Assembly (NCBI GenBank): GCA_965603495.1 | Contig: CBFDDF010000008.1 | Location: forward strand, 60,079 to 124,078 | Source: Thiomicrorhabdus sp965603495 | Lineage (GTDB): Bacteria; Pseudomonadota; Gammaproteobacteria; Thiomicrospirales; Thiomicrospiraceae | Reading direction: 5' to 3' | DNA length: 64,000 bases | Shown here: positions 27,912 to 36,969 of the stretch, piece after piece | How positions within the stretch are numbered: position 1 is the stretch's first letter | How the letters are laid out: every line of letters starts with the position of its first letter | Notes under the pieces: generated by a model | The model's input: the letters and a program-made list of their open reading frames with translations, nothing else | Databases searched by the model: none | Told to the model about the DNA's origin: nothing | Made by a program: the position numbers and the translations under genes

Positions 27912-28418
27912 TCAGGCAGGAATCGATCCAGTTTTAGCAATTTTCTCAGACTGTTTAGAGTCATCACGAAGAACGCCTTCTGCCGAAGTAGCAACCTTAG
28001 TGACTTTCGCATACTTTCCCATCTGCTCAAAAGTCTCTGGCAAGCTGACGACCATACCACTCTCAGTCATCTCATGACTTTGCCCTATGAATTTACCGCC
28101 TGTTTCAATGGTAAATTCACCGCAAATCAACTCGCCAATCAATTTTCCGGTCGACAAAATATCAATCGTTTCACAAGCTACCTTCCCCTCAAGAACACCA
28201 CTTAAAGCGATTCTTTTAGCCTTAACGAGGCCAGCTACATTGCCGGTTTTTCCAATAGACACATCAAATCCGCTATCAATCACACCATCAACACGGCCAT
28301 CAATATGTAACGCCCCTGCTAGTTCGGTGATTTCCCCGCTAATTGAACACCCCTCAGCAATAATTGTTTTTCCACCTTCTTGACGCGCTTGTCGACTGCT
28401 TGAGTTAAAGAACCCCAT
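27912..28418 (-). CDS. Bactofilin
   Basis: 168-aa polymer-forming protein of the bactofilin (DUF583/CcmA) family. The beta-solenoid core runs from about residue 18 to 125, with repeated short strands such as IAEGCSISGEI, LHIDGRVDGVI and ISGV-like ALSGVLEGKV. The start at 28418 is preceded on the minus strand by AGGGG at good spacing. It overlaps the upstream M23 peptidase gene by 100 bp in another frame. Bactofilins commonly pair with M23 endopeptidases in shape control; that role is inferred here. Confidence 0.9.
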   Translation of the reverse strand: MGFFNSSSRQARQEGGKTIIAEGCSISGEITELAGALHIDGRVDGVIDSGFDVSIGKTGNVAGLVKAKRIALSGVLEGKVACETIDILSTGKLIGELICGEFTIETGGKFIGQSHEMTESGMVVSLPETFEQMGKYAKVTKVATSAEGVLRDDSKQSEKIAKTGSIPA

Positions 28419-29305
28419 GGAACCCCTTTTACCTTTGTAAAAATATTATCGTAATTTTCGATTGACCAATCATGAAATAATTTTGGATCCAATCGATGAT
28501 ATAAAAACCACACTTCGTAGTGTAAATGATTACCAGAAGAACGGCCTGTTGTACCAATTTCACCAATTTTATCGCCCTTTTGAACATACTGACCGATCTT
28601 CACAGACCGCTTGCTTAAATGTCCATACAGAGTTCTAAAACCGTTTGCGTGTGCCAGACTTATTAAATTACCAAATCCACTGTCTTTACTAACCGCTGAA
28701 AACTTGACCACGCCATCAGCAGTCGCAATCACGTCCGCCCCTTTTCTACCCCGATAATCAATTCCACCATGCAAATGTCTTTTGCCGGTAATCGGATGAT
28801 TTCGATAACCAAAAGGACTGGTCAAGCCCTTGTAATTTGCCACCGCATGACCGCTAGGAATCATTGATAACATCAAATCTTTACCCAAAGAGCTTAACTG
28901 AACCTGCTTAACACGCTCTTCAATAGTGAGAGCCTCTGAGTCCTCATGACTATCACTATTCTCGCCAACCAGCTCTTCTAAACCTTGTAAGGTTTGATCT
29001 AAAAAAGCCACTTGAGAACTCGTGATCAACAAATCCTGTTCTATCTTCTCTTTTTCTACTAATAACGATTCATACTCAGCACGCGTCAACTCCAAGCCTT
29101 CATTGTAAGCCTTTACCATGGCCTCATGCCTAACCTCTATATCTGAAGCTTGATGAGTTAACCACCAAATTGAAACGCCACCAACCACCCACACCACTAT
29201 AAATAGAGCAAGTAGCACCCAGACAAATTTTCTGACAAATTGCTTAAAAGAAAAATGTCGAGTGCCACGCACATCACTAATAGTTATCGTGAAATGGTCT
29301 TTCAT
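28319..29305 (-). CDS. M23-family peptidoglycan endopeptidase (membrane-anchored)
   Basis: 328 aa. One N-terminal TM helix (about residues 27-50), a coiled-coil-like region (about 58-110) and a C-terminal LytM/M23 domain (about 165-275). The zinc ligands HLHGGIDYRG (HxxxD type) and HLHYEVWF (HxH) are intact, so it is predicted active against peptidoglycan cross-links in the periplasm. The final 33 codons are shared out of frame with the bactofilin gene. The pair probably acts together in cell-shape maintenance. Confidence 0.9.
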   Translation of the reverse strand: MKDHFTITISDVRGTRHFSFKQFVRKFVWVLLALFIVVWVVGGVSIWWLTHQASDIEVRHEAMVKAYNEGLELTRAEYESLLVEKEKIEQDLLITSSQVAFLDQTLQGLEELVGENSDSHEDSEALTIEERVKQVQLSSLGKDLMLSMIPSGHAVANYKGLTSPFGYRNHPITGKRHLHGGIDYRGRKGADVIATADGVVKFSAVSKDSGFGNLISLAHANGFRTLYGHLSKRSVKIGQYVQKGDKIGEIGTTGRSSGNHLHYEVWFLYHRLDPKLFHDWSIENYDNIFTKVKGVPWGSLTQAVDKRVKKVEKQLLLRGVQLAGKSPN

Positions 29306-29333
29306 AAAAGATTAAAACCCCATAGATAAAAGA

Positions 29334-30407
29334 TTACAGAGCAGCAACAACAGCGTTACCCATCTCACTGCAACTCACTCTTGTCATACCATCAGAATAG
29401 ATATCACCGGTACGTAAACCTTGATCCAATACTTTTGACACAGCTAGTTCAATTTTCACAGCCAAATCTTCACGACCTAAAGTATAACGTAACATCATGG
29501 CTGCGGATAAAATAGTCGCTAAAGGATTTGCCAAATTTTGCCCCGCAATATCCGGTGCTGAACCGTGGCTGGGTTCGTACATACCTTTATTTTTAGCATC
29601 TAAAGATGCTGACGCTAACATGCCGATAGAGCCCGTCAACATAGAAGCCTCATCCGACAAGATATCACCAAACATATTACCCGTCACCATAACATCAAAC
29701 TGTTTCGGATTAAGAATCAACTGCATTGCAGCATTATCGACATACATGTGATTCACAGTTACTTCAGGATATTCTGCCGCGACAATATCGACGATTTCAC
29801 GCCAAAGTTCAGTTACCTCTAAAACATTGGCCTTATCAACTGAGGTCAATTTCTTATCACGCTTCATGGCAGCCTGGAAAGCAACGTGAGCGATACGCTT
29901 GATTTCAGACTCTTTATAAACGTAAGTGTTATAACCTTGACGCTCACCATTCTCTAAAGTACGAATACCACGTGGCTGACCAAAATAGATACCGCCAGTT
30001 AATTCACGGACAATCAAAATATCCAAACCAGCAACCACTTCGGGCTTTAGCGTTGAAGCATCTGCTAACTGAGGAAATAAATAAGCAGGACGTAAGTTAG
30101 CGAACAACTGCATTTCAGAACGTAAGCGCAATAAACCTTTTTCCGGACGGACTGAGATATCTAATGATTCCCATTTATAACCACCAACCGCACCTAACAG
30201 CACCGCATCAGCTGCTTCTGCTTTCGCCATCGTTTCATCAGATAATGGCACACCGTGTACATCATAAGCTGCACCACCAACCAAATCTTCAGACATTTCA
30301 ATATCTAAATTATCCGATAGTTTTAAAGCATCTAAAACCTTAACTGCTTCTGCAGTAATCTCTGGGCCGATTCCATCACCTGGTAAAACCAATACTTGCT
30401 GTGTCAT
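29334..30407 (-). CDS. leuB: 3-isopropylmalate dehydrogenase
   Basis: NAD-dependent oxidative decarboxylase of Leu synthesis; 357 aa. The block VLPGDGIGPEI, the arginine motif RPEKGLLRLRSEMQLFANLRP, the catalytic Tyr region IYFGQPRGI and the metal-site sequence NMFGDILSDEASML are present. It ends the leuCDB segment; an exact palindrome copy lies in the leuD-leuB spacer. Confidence 0.98.
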   Translation of the reverse strand: MTQQVLVLPGDGIGPEITAEAVKVLDALKLSDNLDIEMSEDLVGGAAYDVHGVPLSDETMAKAEAADAVLLGAVGGYKWESLDISVRPEKGLLRLRSEMQLFANLRPAYLFPQLADASTLKPEVVAGLDILIVRELTGGIYFGQPRGIRTLENGERQGYNTYVYKESEIKRIAHVAFQAAMKRDKKLTSVDKANVLEVTELWREIVDIVAAEYPEVTVNHMYVDNAAMQLILNPKQFDVMVTGNMFGDILSDEASMLTGSIGMLASASLDAKNKGMYEPSHGSAPDIAGQNLANPLATILSAAMMLRYTLGREDLAVKIELAVSKVLDQGLRTGDIYSDGMTRVSCSEMGNAVVAAL

Positions 30408-30453
30408 ATCATTAACTCTTAATTCTTTAAATTTAAATTCTGTGTTGTAACTG

Positions 30454-30465
30454 ACCAGGCCTGGT
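30454..30465. repeat. ACCAGGCCTGGT palindrome copy 6 (leuD-leuB spacer)
   Basis: Exact 12-bp core in the 100-bp gap between leuD and leuB. The symmetry does not extend, and no T-run follows, so termination within the leu segment is uncertain. Confidence 0.9.
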
Positions 30466-30507
30466 TACTTCTCATAACCTTATTATTGACCTGATTCAAA
30501 GCATATC

Positions 30508-31146
30508 TCAGTTAAACAACCAAGGCGCTACTTTTCTAGTCTTGGCTTCATAGGCTTTAATATCATCTTGATAAGCCAATGTTAAACCGATGTCATCCAA
30601 ACCATTCATTAAGCAATGCTTTCTAAAAGAGTCCACTTCAAATGGAATCGCTTCCCCATTAGGCTTAATGATTTGTTGCGCCGCTAAATCAACTGTTAGT
30701 TGATAACCCTCTTCAGCAAACACCTCTTTAAACAGACCATCAACGATAGCCTCATCTAAAACAATCGGAATAATGCCGTTTTTGAAGCAGTTATTAAAAA
30801 AGATATCAGCAAAACTTGGCGCGATAACCACATCAAAACCGTAATCTTTCAGCGCCCAAGGTGCGTGCTCTCGACTTGATCCACAACCAAAATTTTCACG
30901 CGCCAATAAAATATGAGCACCCTGATAACGAGCTTGATTTAAAACAAACTCTTTACGTAACGGACGACCTGAGTTATCAGAATCAGGCTGACCCACATCT
31001 TCATAACGCCATTCATCAAACAAGTTAGGACCAAAACCTGTGCGTTTAATTGATTTTAAAAACTGCTTAGGAATAATCGCATCAGTATCCACATTCGCAC
31101 GGTCCATCGGGGCAACAATTGATGTCTTTTTTATAAACTTTTCCAT
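30508..31146 (-). CDS. leuD: 3-isopropylmalate dehydratase small subunit
   Basis: Swivelling domain subunit of isopropylmalate isomerase; 212 aa. The motifs VDTDAIIPKQFL, LLARENFGCGSSREHAPWAL and FADIFFNNCFKNGIIPI are diagnostic. It follows leuC after 23 bp and works with it in the second step of Leu synthesis. Confidence 0.97.
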   Translation of the reverse strand: MEKFIKKTSIVAPMDRANVDTDAIIPKQFLKSIKRTGFGPNLFDEWRYEDVGQPDSDNSGRPLRKEFVLNQARYQGAHILLARENFGCGSSREHAPWALKDYGFDVVIAPSFADIFFNNCFKNGIIPIVLDEAIVDGLFKEVFAEEGYQLTVDLAAQQIIKPNGEAIPFEVDSFRKHCLMNGLDDIGLTLAYQDDIKAYEAKTRKVAPWLFN

Positions 31147-31169
31147 CTTATCTCTCCACTCCTGCTCGG

Positions 31170-32585
31170 TTAGATGTAATCACGCACGTCAACAAAATGA
31201 CCTGCTATCGCTGCCGCTGCCGCCATTTCCGGACTGACCAAATGAGTACGACCACCCGCGCCTTGACGACCTTCAAAGTTACGGTTTGAAGTTGAGGCAC
31301 AATGTTTACCGGTCGGTAACTTATCAGCGTTCATCGCTAAACACATCGAACAGCCAGGATTACGCCATTCAAAACCAGCCTCAATAAAGATTTTATCTAA
31401 ACCTTCCGCTTCTGCTTGCTGTTTAACCAAACCAGAACCCGGTACAGCTAAGGCCAATTCGACTTTATCCGAAACCTTTCTACCTTTCAACACTGCTGCC
31501 GCAGCTCTAAAATCTTCAATACGTGAATTGGTACAAGAACCGATAAAGATATATTCAGCTGGAATATCTTTAATAGCCATATCCGCTTCAAGCCCCATAT
31601 AGGCTAAAGCTCGACGAATTCCGTCCGCTTTCACCACATCCATTTCATTTGCAGGATTAGGAACCTTACCGTTGATATCTAACACCATCTCTGGCGAAGT
31701 ACCCCAGGTGACTTGTGGCTCAATAATTGAACCATCTAATTCAACTACAGTATCAAACACCGCATCGGCATCAGAGGTTAAATCCATCCACGCAACCACC
31801 GCCGCATCCCAATTATCGCCTGTTGGTGAAAAAGGGCGACCTTGAACATATTCGATGGTTTTCTCATCCACCGCAACTAAACCAACACGCGCGCCGCCTT
31901 CAATCGCCATATTACAAACGGTCATACGCCCTTCAATGGACATATCACGAAAGACTTGACCACCGAACTCGATCGCATGACCATTGCCGCCAGCTGTACC
32001 AATCTTGCCAATAATTGCCAACACGACATCTTTTGGAGTCACGCCCGCGGATAATTTCCCGTCGACCTTGACCAGCATATTCTTCATCTTTTTCTGAATT
32101 AAGCACTGAGTCGCCAAGACGTGCTCGACTTCAGAGGTACCGATACCGTGCGCTAATGCACCCAAAGCACCATGTGTTGCCGTATGAGAATCACCACAAA
32201 CCACGGTCATACCAGGCAAAGTTGCACCGGACTCAGGGCCAACGACATGAACGATACCTTGACGAATATCACCCATCGCATATTCTGTAATCCCAAATTC
32301 ACGGGTATTCATACCCAAAGTCTCAACTTGAATACGTGAAACAGGATCGGTGATACTCGCAATCCCATTACTTAAATCTGTCGTCGGCACGTTATGATCC
32401 GGCGTGGCTAAATTAGTATCAATACGCCAAGGCTTACGATGTGCCATGCGCAGACCTTCAAACGCCTGTGGAGAAGTTACCTCATGTAGCAACTGGCGAT
32501 CAATATAAATCAGAGCCGTTCCATCATCTTCCTGACGCACAATATGTGCATCCCACAATTTATCGTATAAAGTCTTTGCTGACAT
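31170..32585 (-). CDS. leuC: 3-isopropylmalate dehydratase large subunit
   Basis: Aconitase-family [4Fe-4S] enzyme that isomerises 2- to 3-isopropylmalate. The start at 32585 (MSAKTLYDKLWDAH) gives 471 aa and matches the family; a Met at 32624 would add 13 odd residues. Cluster Cys residues are in FIGSCTNSRIEDF and NPGCSMCLAMN, and the substrate block is VCGDSHTATHGALGALAHGIG. leuA is not in this window. It is divergent from queE. Confidence 0.97.
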   Translation of the reverse strand: MSAKTLYDKLWDAHIVRQEDDGTALIYIDRQLLHEVTSPQAFEGLRMAHRKPWRIDTNLATPDHNVPTTDLSNGIASITDPVSRIQVETLGMNTREFGITEYAMGDIRQGIVHVVGPESGATLPGMTVVCGDSHTATHGALGALAHGIGTSEVEHVLATQCLIQKKMKNMLVKVDGKLSAGVTPKDVVLAIIGKIGTAGGNGHAIEFGGQVFRDMSIEGRMTVCNMAIEGGARVGLVAVDEKTIEYVQGRPFSPTGDNWDAAVVAWMDLTSDADAVFDTVVELDGSIIEPQVTWGTSPEMVLDINGKVPNPANEMDVVKADGIRRALAYMGLEADMAIKDIPAEYIFIGSCTNSRIEDFRAAAAVLKGRKVSDKVELALAVPGSGLVKQQAEAEGLDKIFIEAGFEWRNPGCSMCLAMNADKLPTGKHCASTSNRNFEGRQGAGGRTHLVSPEMAAAAAIAGHFVDVRDYI

Positions 32586-32749
32586 CGCGTTTAACCCAAC
32601 CAGTGTAAATTTTAAAATAATCACAAATTATATCACTTCATCCCCCATTCTAAATAGTAAAATACACGCAATATATCAATCTATTCGACTTATTCGTACT
32701 AAGCAAAAGCTTTCAGTGAAAGCCCGCATAAAACCAAAGGAAATCAAAG

Positions 32750-33406
32750 ATGAGTTATTCGGTGAAAGAAGTCTTTTACTCCTTACAAGGTGAAGGATTC
32801 CATAGCGGCCGCCCTGCTATTTTTTGCCGAATGAGCAAGTGCAACCTATGGACAGGCCGAGAAGAAGATCGTGCGACGGCCGTTTGCCAATTTTGCGATA
32901 CTGATTTTATTGGTACCGATGGTCAAAACGGCGGCAAGTTTGCAGATGCCGAAGCACTTTGCCAACACCTTTTACAATTTTGGCCTAAAGACTCAAAAGG
33001 CGAAACAAAAGAGCACCCATTTGTCGTTATCACTGGCGGCGAGCCGCTTTTACAGGTTGACAAGCTGCTAATCGACCAACTGCATAAACATCACTTCGAG
33101 ATTGCCATTGAAACCAACGGCACCAAATCAGCACCCGAAAATATCGATTGGATTTGCATGAGCCCTAAAGCCAACGCACCCCTTATTTTGGAATCGGGTC
33201 ACGAGTTAAAATTGGTTTACCCTCAGCCGGATTTAATGCCTGAGAAAGTGGCTGATTTAGATTATGATTACTTCTACTTACAACCCATGGATGACAAAGA
33301 TCCTTTGGTAACTCAACAAAACATTAAACAAGCCGTGGCATATTGCTTGGCTCACCCGCAATGGAAATTGAGCTTACAGACCCATAAACTATTGGGCATT
33401 GACTAA
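32750..33406 (+). CDS. queE: 7-carboxy-7-deazaguanine synthase
   Basis: Radical-SAM enzyme of queuosine/preQ0 synthesis; 218 aa. The N-terminal EVFYSLQGEGFHSGRPAIF precedes the cluster loop, where the first Cys is followed by SKCNLWTGREEDRA and then VCQFCDTDF. This is the long-loop form common in Proteobacteria. TGGEPLLQ binds SAM. A small hairpin (GCTTTC/GAAAGC, 32709-32723) lies in the leader. An extended palindrome follows the gene. Confidence 0.95.
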   Translation: MSYSVKEVFYSLQGEGFHSGRPAIFCRMSKCNLWTGREEDRATAVCQFCDTDFIGTDGQNGGKFADAEALCQHLLQFWPKDSKGETKEHPFVVITGGEPLLQVDKLLIDQLHKHHFEIAIETNGTKSAPENIDWICMSPKANAPLILESGHELKLVYPQPDLMPEKVADLDYDYFYLQPMDDKDPLVTQQNIKQAVAYCLAHPQWKLSLQTHKLLGID

Positions 33407-33425
33407 ACTACGCCACTCTAAAAGC

Positions 33426-33449
33426 CAATTGACCAGGCCTGGTCAATTG
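33426..33449. terminator. ACCAGGCCTGGT palindrome copy 7, 24-bp perfect palindrome after queE
   Basis: Exact core at 33432-33443 flanked by symmetric arms CAATTG on both sides, giving a 24-bp perfect inverted repeat 20 bp after the queE stop. There is no T-run, but the long stem could stop or protect the queE transcript before rlmD. Confidence 0.65.
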
Positions 33450-33537
33450 CTGAAAGTGCTTTGTGAGAGTTAAAAACATCACTGACTAAGCATACATAAC
33501 TTAAATGTAACCCAAATTAACTTAATCGCAGAAGCCT

Positions 33538-34833
33538 ATGACACAAAAAAACCAGCCAAACACATTGATTGACTCTATAGAAATCACCGGACTAACGCAT
33601 GATGGTCGCGGAGTTGCTCGCCATAACGGCAAAACGGTATTTGTTCATCAGGCGGTACCTGGTGATGTTGTCAAAGCCAAAATCACTCAATCACAAGATA
33701 AGTTTGACGAAGCCGACTGCCTAGCAATCCTGACGCCTTCAAGTGACCGGGTTGAGCCATTTTGTGAATACTATGCAAACTGTGGTGGCTGCCAACTACA
33801 ACACCTTTCATTGGATGCGCAACGTCATTGGAAAAACCAAAACTTTATGACGGGTCTCATTCAGGCAGTGGATTCTAAGCAGTGCAAAACCGCCGAACCT
33901 TTAATAGGGACAGGTACTGGTTATCGTAGACGCGCACGATTAGGTCTCGTGATTAGTAAAAAAGACAAGGTCGCGCGCTTAGGCTTTAGGCAAAAATCGT
34001 CTAATGAACTCATCGACATAAAAAACTGTCCTGTTTTGAGCCCAGCTTTAAATCAAGCGATTCAAGATAATCGTGCCGCTTTATTAGAAACCGCCAGTCG
34101 TGCTTATAAAGAGATTACCTTTGTAGAAGCCGACAATGGCATCTTTATCAATAACTCTACCGACAAAGCAGGCGATTCTGAATCAAACACAGCTGCCTTA
34201 CCTTATTACCAACTCAACACTGAAGTGAATAAAATCCCGACAAAATTGACCCTAACGTTTCCTAAAGAGGGTTTTATTCAGGTCAATGCAGAACAGAACA
34301 AAGCTATGGTCAACCAGGCTATGGCATGGCTTAACCTTGAGTCCTCTCACAAGGTATTAGACCTATTCTGCGGTGTTGGTAATTTCACCCTGCCAATTGC
34401 CCAGCAAGTTTCGCAAGTGGTCGGCATTGAAGGTGAACAATCTTTAGTTGAGGTCGCCAATCACAATGCACAACTCAACCAACTAGATAATGTTAAGTTC
34501 GACAAAGCCAACTTGTTTAACGACATGCGCCCACTACCTTGGTTCAAGAACAACAAGTATGACCGTATTCTGCTAGACCCAGGCCGTCAAGGTGCGTTTG
34601 AACTGTGCAAAACACTAGGATTGCTTAAGGCGGAAATCATCGTTTATGTTTCTTGTCATGCCGCCACTTTGATTCGTGACATTAAAGAACTTGAAAAACA
34701 AGGATATCGCCTAACCAAAGCTGGCCTTATCGACATGTTTCCCCACACAACTCATACGGAAGTCATGGTGCAATTGACCAAGACGAACAAAGCGACACCT
34801 AAAATTAAGAAACGCGCAATTTTTAAACTTTAA
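33538..34833 (+). CDS. rlmD: 23S rRNA (uracil-5-)-methyltransferase RlmD
   Basis: SAM-dependent m5U1939 methyltransferase, 431 aa. An N-terminal TRAM domain (about residues 8-65, IEITGLTHDGRGVARHNGKTVF) is followed by the [4Fe-4S] cysteines FCEYYANCGGCQLQHL with a further Cys in KNCPVL. The Rossmann domain has LDLFCGVGNFTLP and LLDPGRQGAFE, and the catalytic Cys is in YVSCHAATLIRD. It is separated from queE by a palindrome-bearing spacer. Confidence 0.95.
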   Translation: MTQKNQPNTLIDSIEITGLTHDGRGVARHNGKTVFVHQAVPGDVVKAKITQSQDKFDEADCLAILTPSSDRVEPFCEYYANCGGCQLQHLSLDAQRHWKNQNFMTGLIQAVDSKQCKTAEPLIGTGTGYRRRARLGLVISKKDKVARLGFRQKSSNELIDIKNCPVLSPALNQAIQDNRAALLETASRAYKEITFVEADNGIFINNSTDKAGDSESNTAALPYYQLNTEVNKIPTKLTLTFPKEGFIQVNAEQNKAMVNQAMAWLNLESSHKVLDLFCGVGNFTLPIAQQVSQVVGIEGEQSLVEVANHNAQLNQLDNVKFDKANLFNDMRPLPWFKNNKYDRILLDPGRQGAFELCKTLGLLKAEIIVYVSCHAATLIRDIKELEKQGYRLTKAGLIDMFPHTTHTEVMVQLTKTNKATPKIKKRAIFKL

Positions 34834-34870
34834 CCTTCCGCGTTTGCATTCAAATTGATGTCATCCCGCC

Positions 34871-34894
34871 AGAGATAAAGCGCCCTTTATCTCT
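34871..34894. terminator. Hairpin downstream of rlmD
   Basis: AGAGATAAAG / CTTTATCTCT forms a 10-bp stem with the tetraloop CGCC, 38 bp after the rlmD stop. No T-run follows, so it is a possible Rho-independent-like or 3'-stabilising hairpin. Confidence 0.5.
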
Positions 34895-35010
34895 GAACCC
34901 GCAAGACTTTAGTACGCTACCAAGACCCTATCAATAACAAACACCCTCCATCATTTAGTTCAATCTTTTCAAGATTAGAGTTTCATGATATAGTGAACTT
35001 TAATATTTTA

Positions 35011-35047
35011 TTAGCCATGACTAACTTTTTATTTAATCATGACTTAG
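35011..35047. promoter_or_regulatory. Paired CATG-centred boxes upstream of the metal ABC operon
   Basis: TTAGCCATGACTAA (35011-35024) is nearly palindromic around CATG, and a related TTAATCATGACTTAG (35033-35047) follows with its CATG centre 22 bp away, about two helical turns. They lie 48-84 bp before the first possible start of the operon. A metal-responsive repressor is a plausible binder, given the DtxR-like domain encoded downstream; this is inference. Confidence 0.4.
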
Positions 35048-35094
35048 CCCACTGATTTAGCTCGATATTAGACATACTTTAAAACGTCATTTTA

Positions 35095-36093
35095 ATGAGA
35101 AATTCTATGCAACCGTTGATTATTTTTCCCACGACTGCCACAGAACACAGGCAGGACTTTCGCTTAAATAAGAGCTCAACCCTAGGCTTAAATGTGTTCT
35201 TGAGTTTAGTCGGTTTACTTTTACTGGGCTGGGCTTTTTCAGCCCAGGCACAACTTAAAGTCGTGACGACCACAGGGATGATTGCCGACCTGACGCAAAA
35301 CATTGGTGGCCAACACGTCGAAGTCACAGCTCTGATGGGAAGCGGCGTGGACCCTCACTTATACAAAGCGACTCAAGGCGACTTACGTCGATTAACTAAA
35401 GCGGACATTATTCTGTATAACGGTTTACATCTTGAAGGCAAGATGCAGGATATTTTTGAGAAGATGGCGCGTAAAAAACCCGTCTTTGCCGTCAGTAGTT
35501 TGATTCCACACTCGCAACTACGACAACATGGTCACTTTCCCGACCCACATATTTGGTTTGACTTGAGCCTTTGGCAACAAGCAGGTCAGCGAGTATTACA
35601 AATCTTGCAACAGCAAGATCCAAAAAACCAACAGGCCTATGCCGATAATGCGCAAACTTATCTAAATGAGATGCAGCAATTACACCAATGGATACAAACT
35701 AAGGTGTTAAGTATTCCAGCAAAACAGCGTATTTTAATTACCGCCCATGATGCCTTTGGTTATTTTGGACAGGCATATGGCATGCAAGTAATGGGTTTAC
35801 AGGGCATCAGCACCGCGTCTGAATTTGGCTTGCAAGACATTAAACAATTAAAAGACATTATTGTTCAAAATCAGATTAAAGCTGTTTTTGTCGAATCCAG
35901 CGTATCTCCCCGCTTCATCCAGTCACTGGTCGCAGGCGTTAAAGCCGAAGGTCATGACTTGAGCATTGGTGGAGAACTCTATTCAGATGCCATGGGTAAA
36001 AGCGATACACCAACTGGCAGTTATTTTGGTATGGTCAAGCACAATGTGAAGACAATTGTCGACGCACTGAAAAACGCGACACCACAGCCTTAA
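35095..36093 (+). CDS. Metal ABC transporter substrate-binding protein (TroA-like)
   Basis: Periplasmic solute-binding protein of the ZnuA/TroA cluster A-1 type, 332 aa. Candidate metal ligands are His in GVDPHLYKAT, His in PDPHIWFD, His in ITAHDAFGYFG and Asp in GGELYSDAMG, the His3-Asp set of TroA. There is no His-rich loop, which disfavours classic ZnuA. The signal segment (FLSLVGLLLLGWAFSAQA) is preceded by about 32 extra residues, so the true start may be a later Met or a GTG near 35193. It heads a four-gene operon. Confidence 0.88.
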   Translation: MRNSMQPLIIFPTTATEHRQDFRLNKSSTLGLNVFLSLVGLLLLGWAFSAQAQLKVVTTTGMIADLTQNIGGQHVEVTALMGSGVDPHLYKATQGDLRRLTKADIILYNGLHLEGKMQDIFEKMARKKPVFAVSSLIPHSQLRQHGHFPDPHIWFDLSLWQQAGQRVLQILQQQDPKNQQAYADNAQTYLNEMQQLHQWIQTKVLSIPAKQRILITAHDAFGYFGQAYGMQVMGLQGISTASEFGLQDIKQLKDIIVQNQIKAVFVESSVSPRFIQSLVAGVKAEGHDLSIGGELYSDAMGKSDTPTGSYFGMVKHNVKTIVDALKNATPQP

Positions 36094-36148
36094 AAGACCG
36101 TTCTATTAAACCGTCTAAATTAAAGAATCATACTTAAAGAGCCATTAT

Positions 36149-36961
36149 ATGAGCCGTTCCAATGCAAACACTAACTCAAACAAACCCTCACCACTGAGCG
36201 TTCAACACTTGAGCATGCGTTATCACCATAAACCAGTGTTGACTGATGTCAGTTTTGATATCCCCGAAGGCAAAACCATCGCCATTGTGGGGCCGAATGG
36301 TGCCGGAAAATCAACCCTTCTCAAAGGCATTATGGGGTTGGAACCGAGCATTGAAGGCCACGTCAGCTTCTTTGGGGAATCGCTTGCTAAAAAACGTCAA
36401 GCGACAGCTTATGTACCTCAACGAGAAGAGATTGATTGGGATTTTCCCATTAATGTATTGGATGTCGTATTGATGGGACGACACGGCCACCTTAAATTGT
36501 GGCAACGCCCTAGCCAACTCGATCAAGACATTGCTGAGCAAGCGCTGAAAGACCTCAAGATGTGGGACTTTAAAGATCGACAAATCAGTCAACTTTCAGG
36601 CGGACAACAACAACGTGTCTTTTTGGCTCGAGCCCTCGCTCAGCAAGCCACCTTGTATCTAATGGATGAACCTTTTGCAGGGGTTGATGTCGCCACCGAA
36701 CAAGCCATTATCGAGCTCTTTAAAGAACTTAAATCACAAGGTAAAACCATTATCTGCGTACATCACGATTTAAACACGGTCGGCGAGTACTTCGATTGGA
36801 TTATTTTTATCAATGCACGCCTGATTGCCGCAGGCCCGGTTGAAGAAGTCCTGACCAAAGATAATCTTAATAAAACTTACGGTGGTCGCCTCTCCCTCTT
36901 GAATGACTTAACTGAACAGATGTACCGCACCCAGCTTAATAAAGCACACGATACGGATTAG
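36149..36961 (+). CDS. Metal ABC transporter ATP-binding protein
   Basis: Nucleotide-binding subunit for Mn/Zn/Fe import, 270 aa. Walker A GPNGAGKSTLLKG, signature QLSGGQQQRVFLARAL, Walker B LYLMDEPFAGVD and the switch His in VHHDLNTV are intact. The segment YVPQREEIDWDFPINV is characteristic of the manganese/zinc/iron chelate subfamily. It follows the binding-protein gene by 55 bp and precedes the fused permease by 8 bp. Confidence 0.93.
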   Translation: MSRSNANTNSNKPSPLSVQHLSMRYHHKPVLTDVSFDIPEGKTIAIVGPNGAGKSTLLKGIMGLEPSIEGHVSFFGESLAKKRQATAYVPQREEIDWDFPINVLDVVLMGRHGHLKLWQRPSQLDQDIAEQALKDLKMWDFKDRQISQLSGGQQQRVFLARALAQQATLYLMDEPFAGVDVATEQAIIELFKELKSQGKTIICVHHDLNTVGEYFDWIIFINARLIAAGPVEEVLTKDNLNKTYGGRLSLLNDLTEQMYRTQLNKAHDTD

Positions 36962-36969
36962 GCGAAATA

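Noticed and set aside
32709..32723. preQ1 riboswitch before queE
   Set aside because: Only a 6-bp hairpin is present. The conserved A-rich tail and pseudoknot partner of preQ1-I are not seen.
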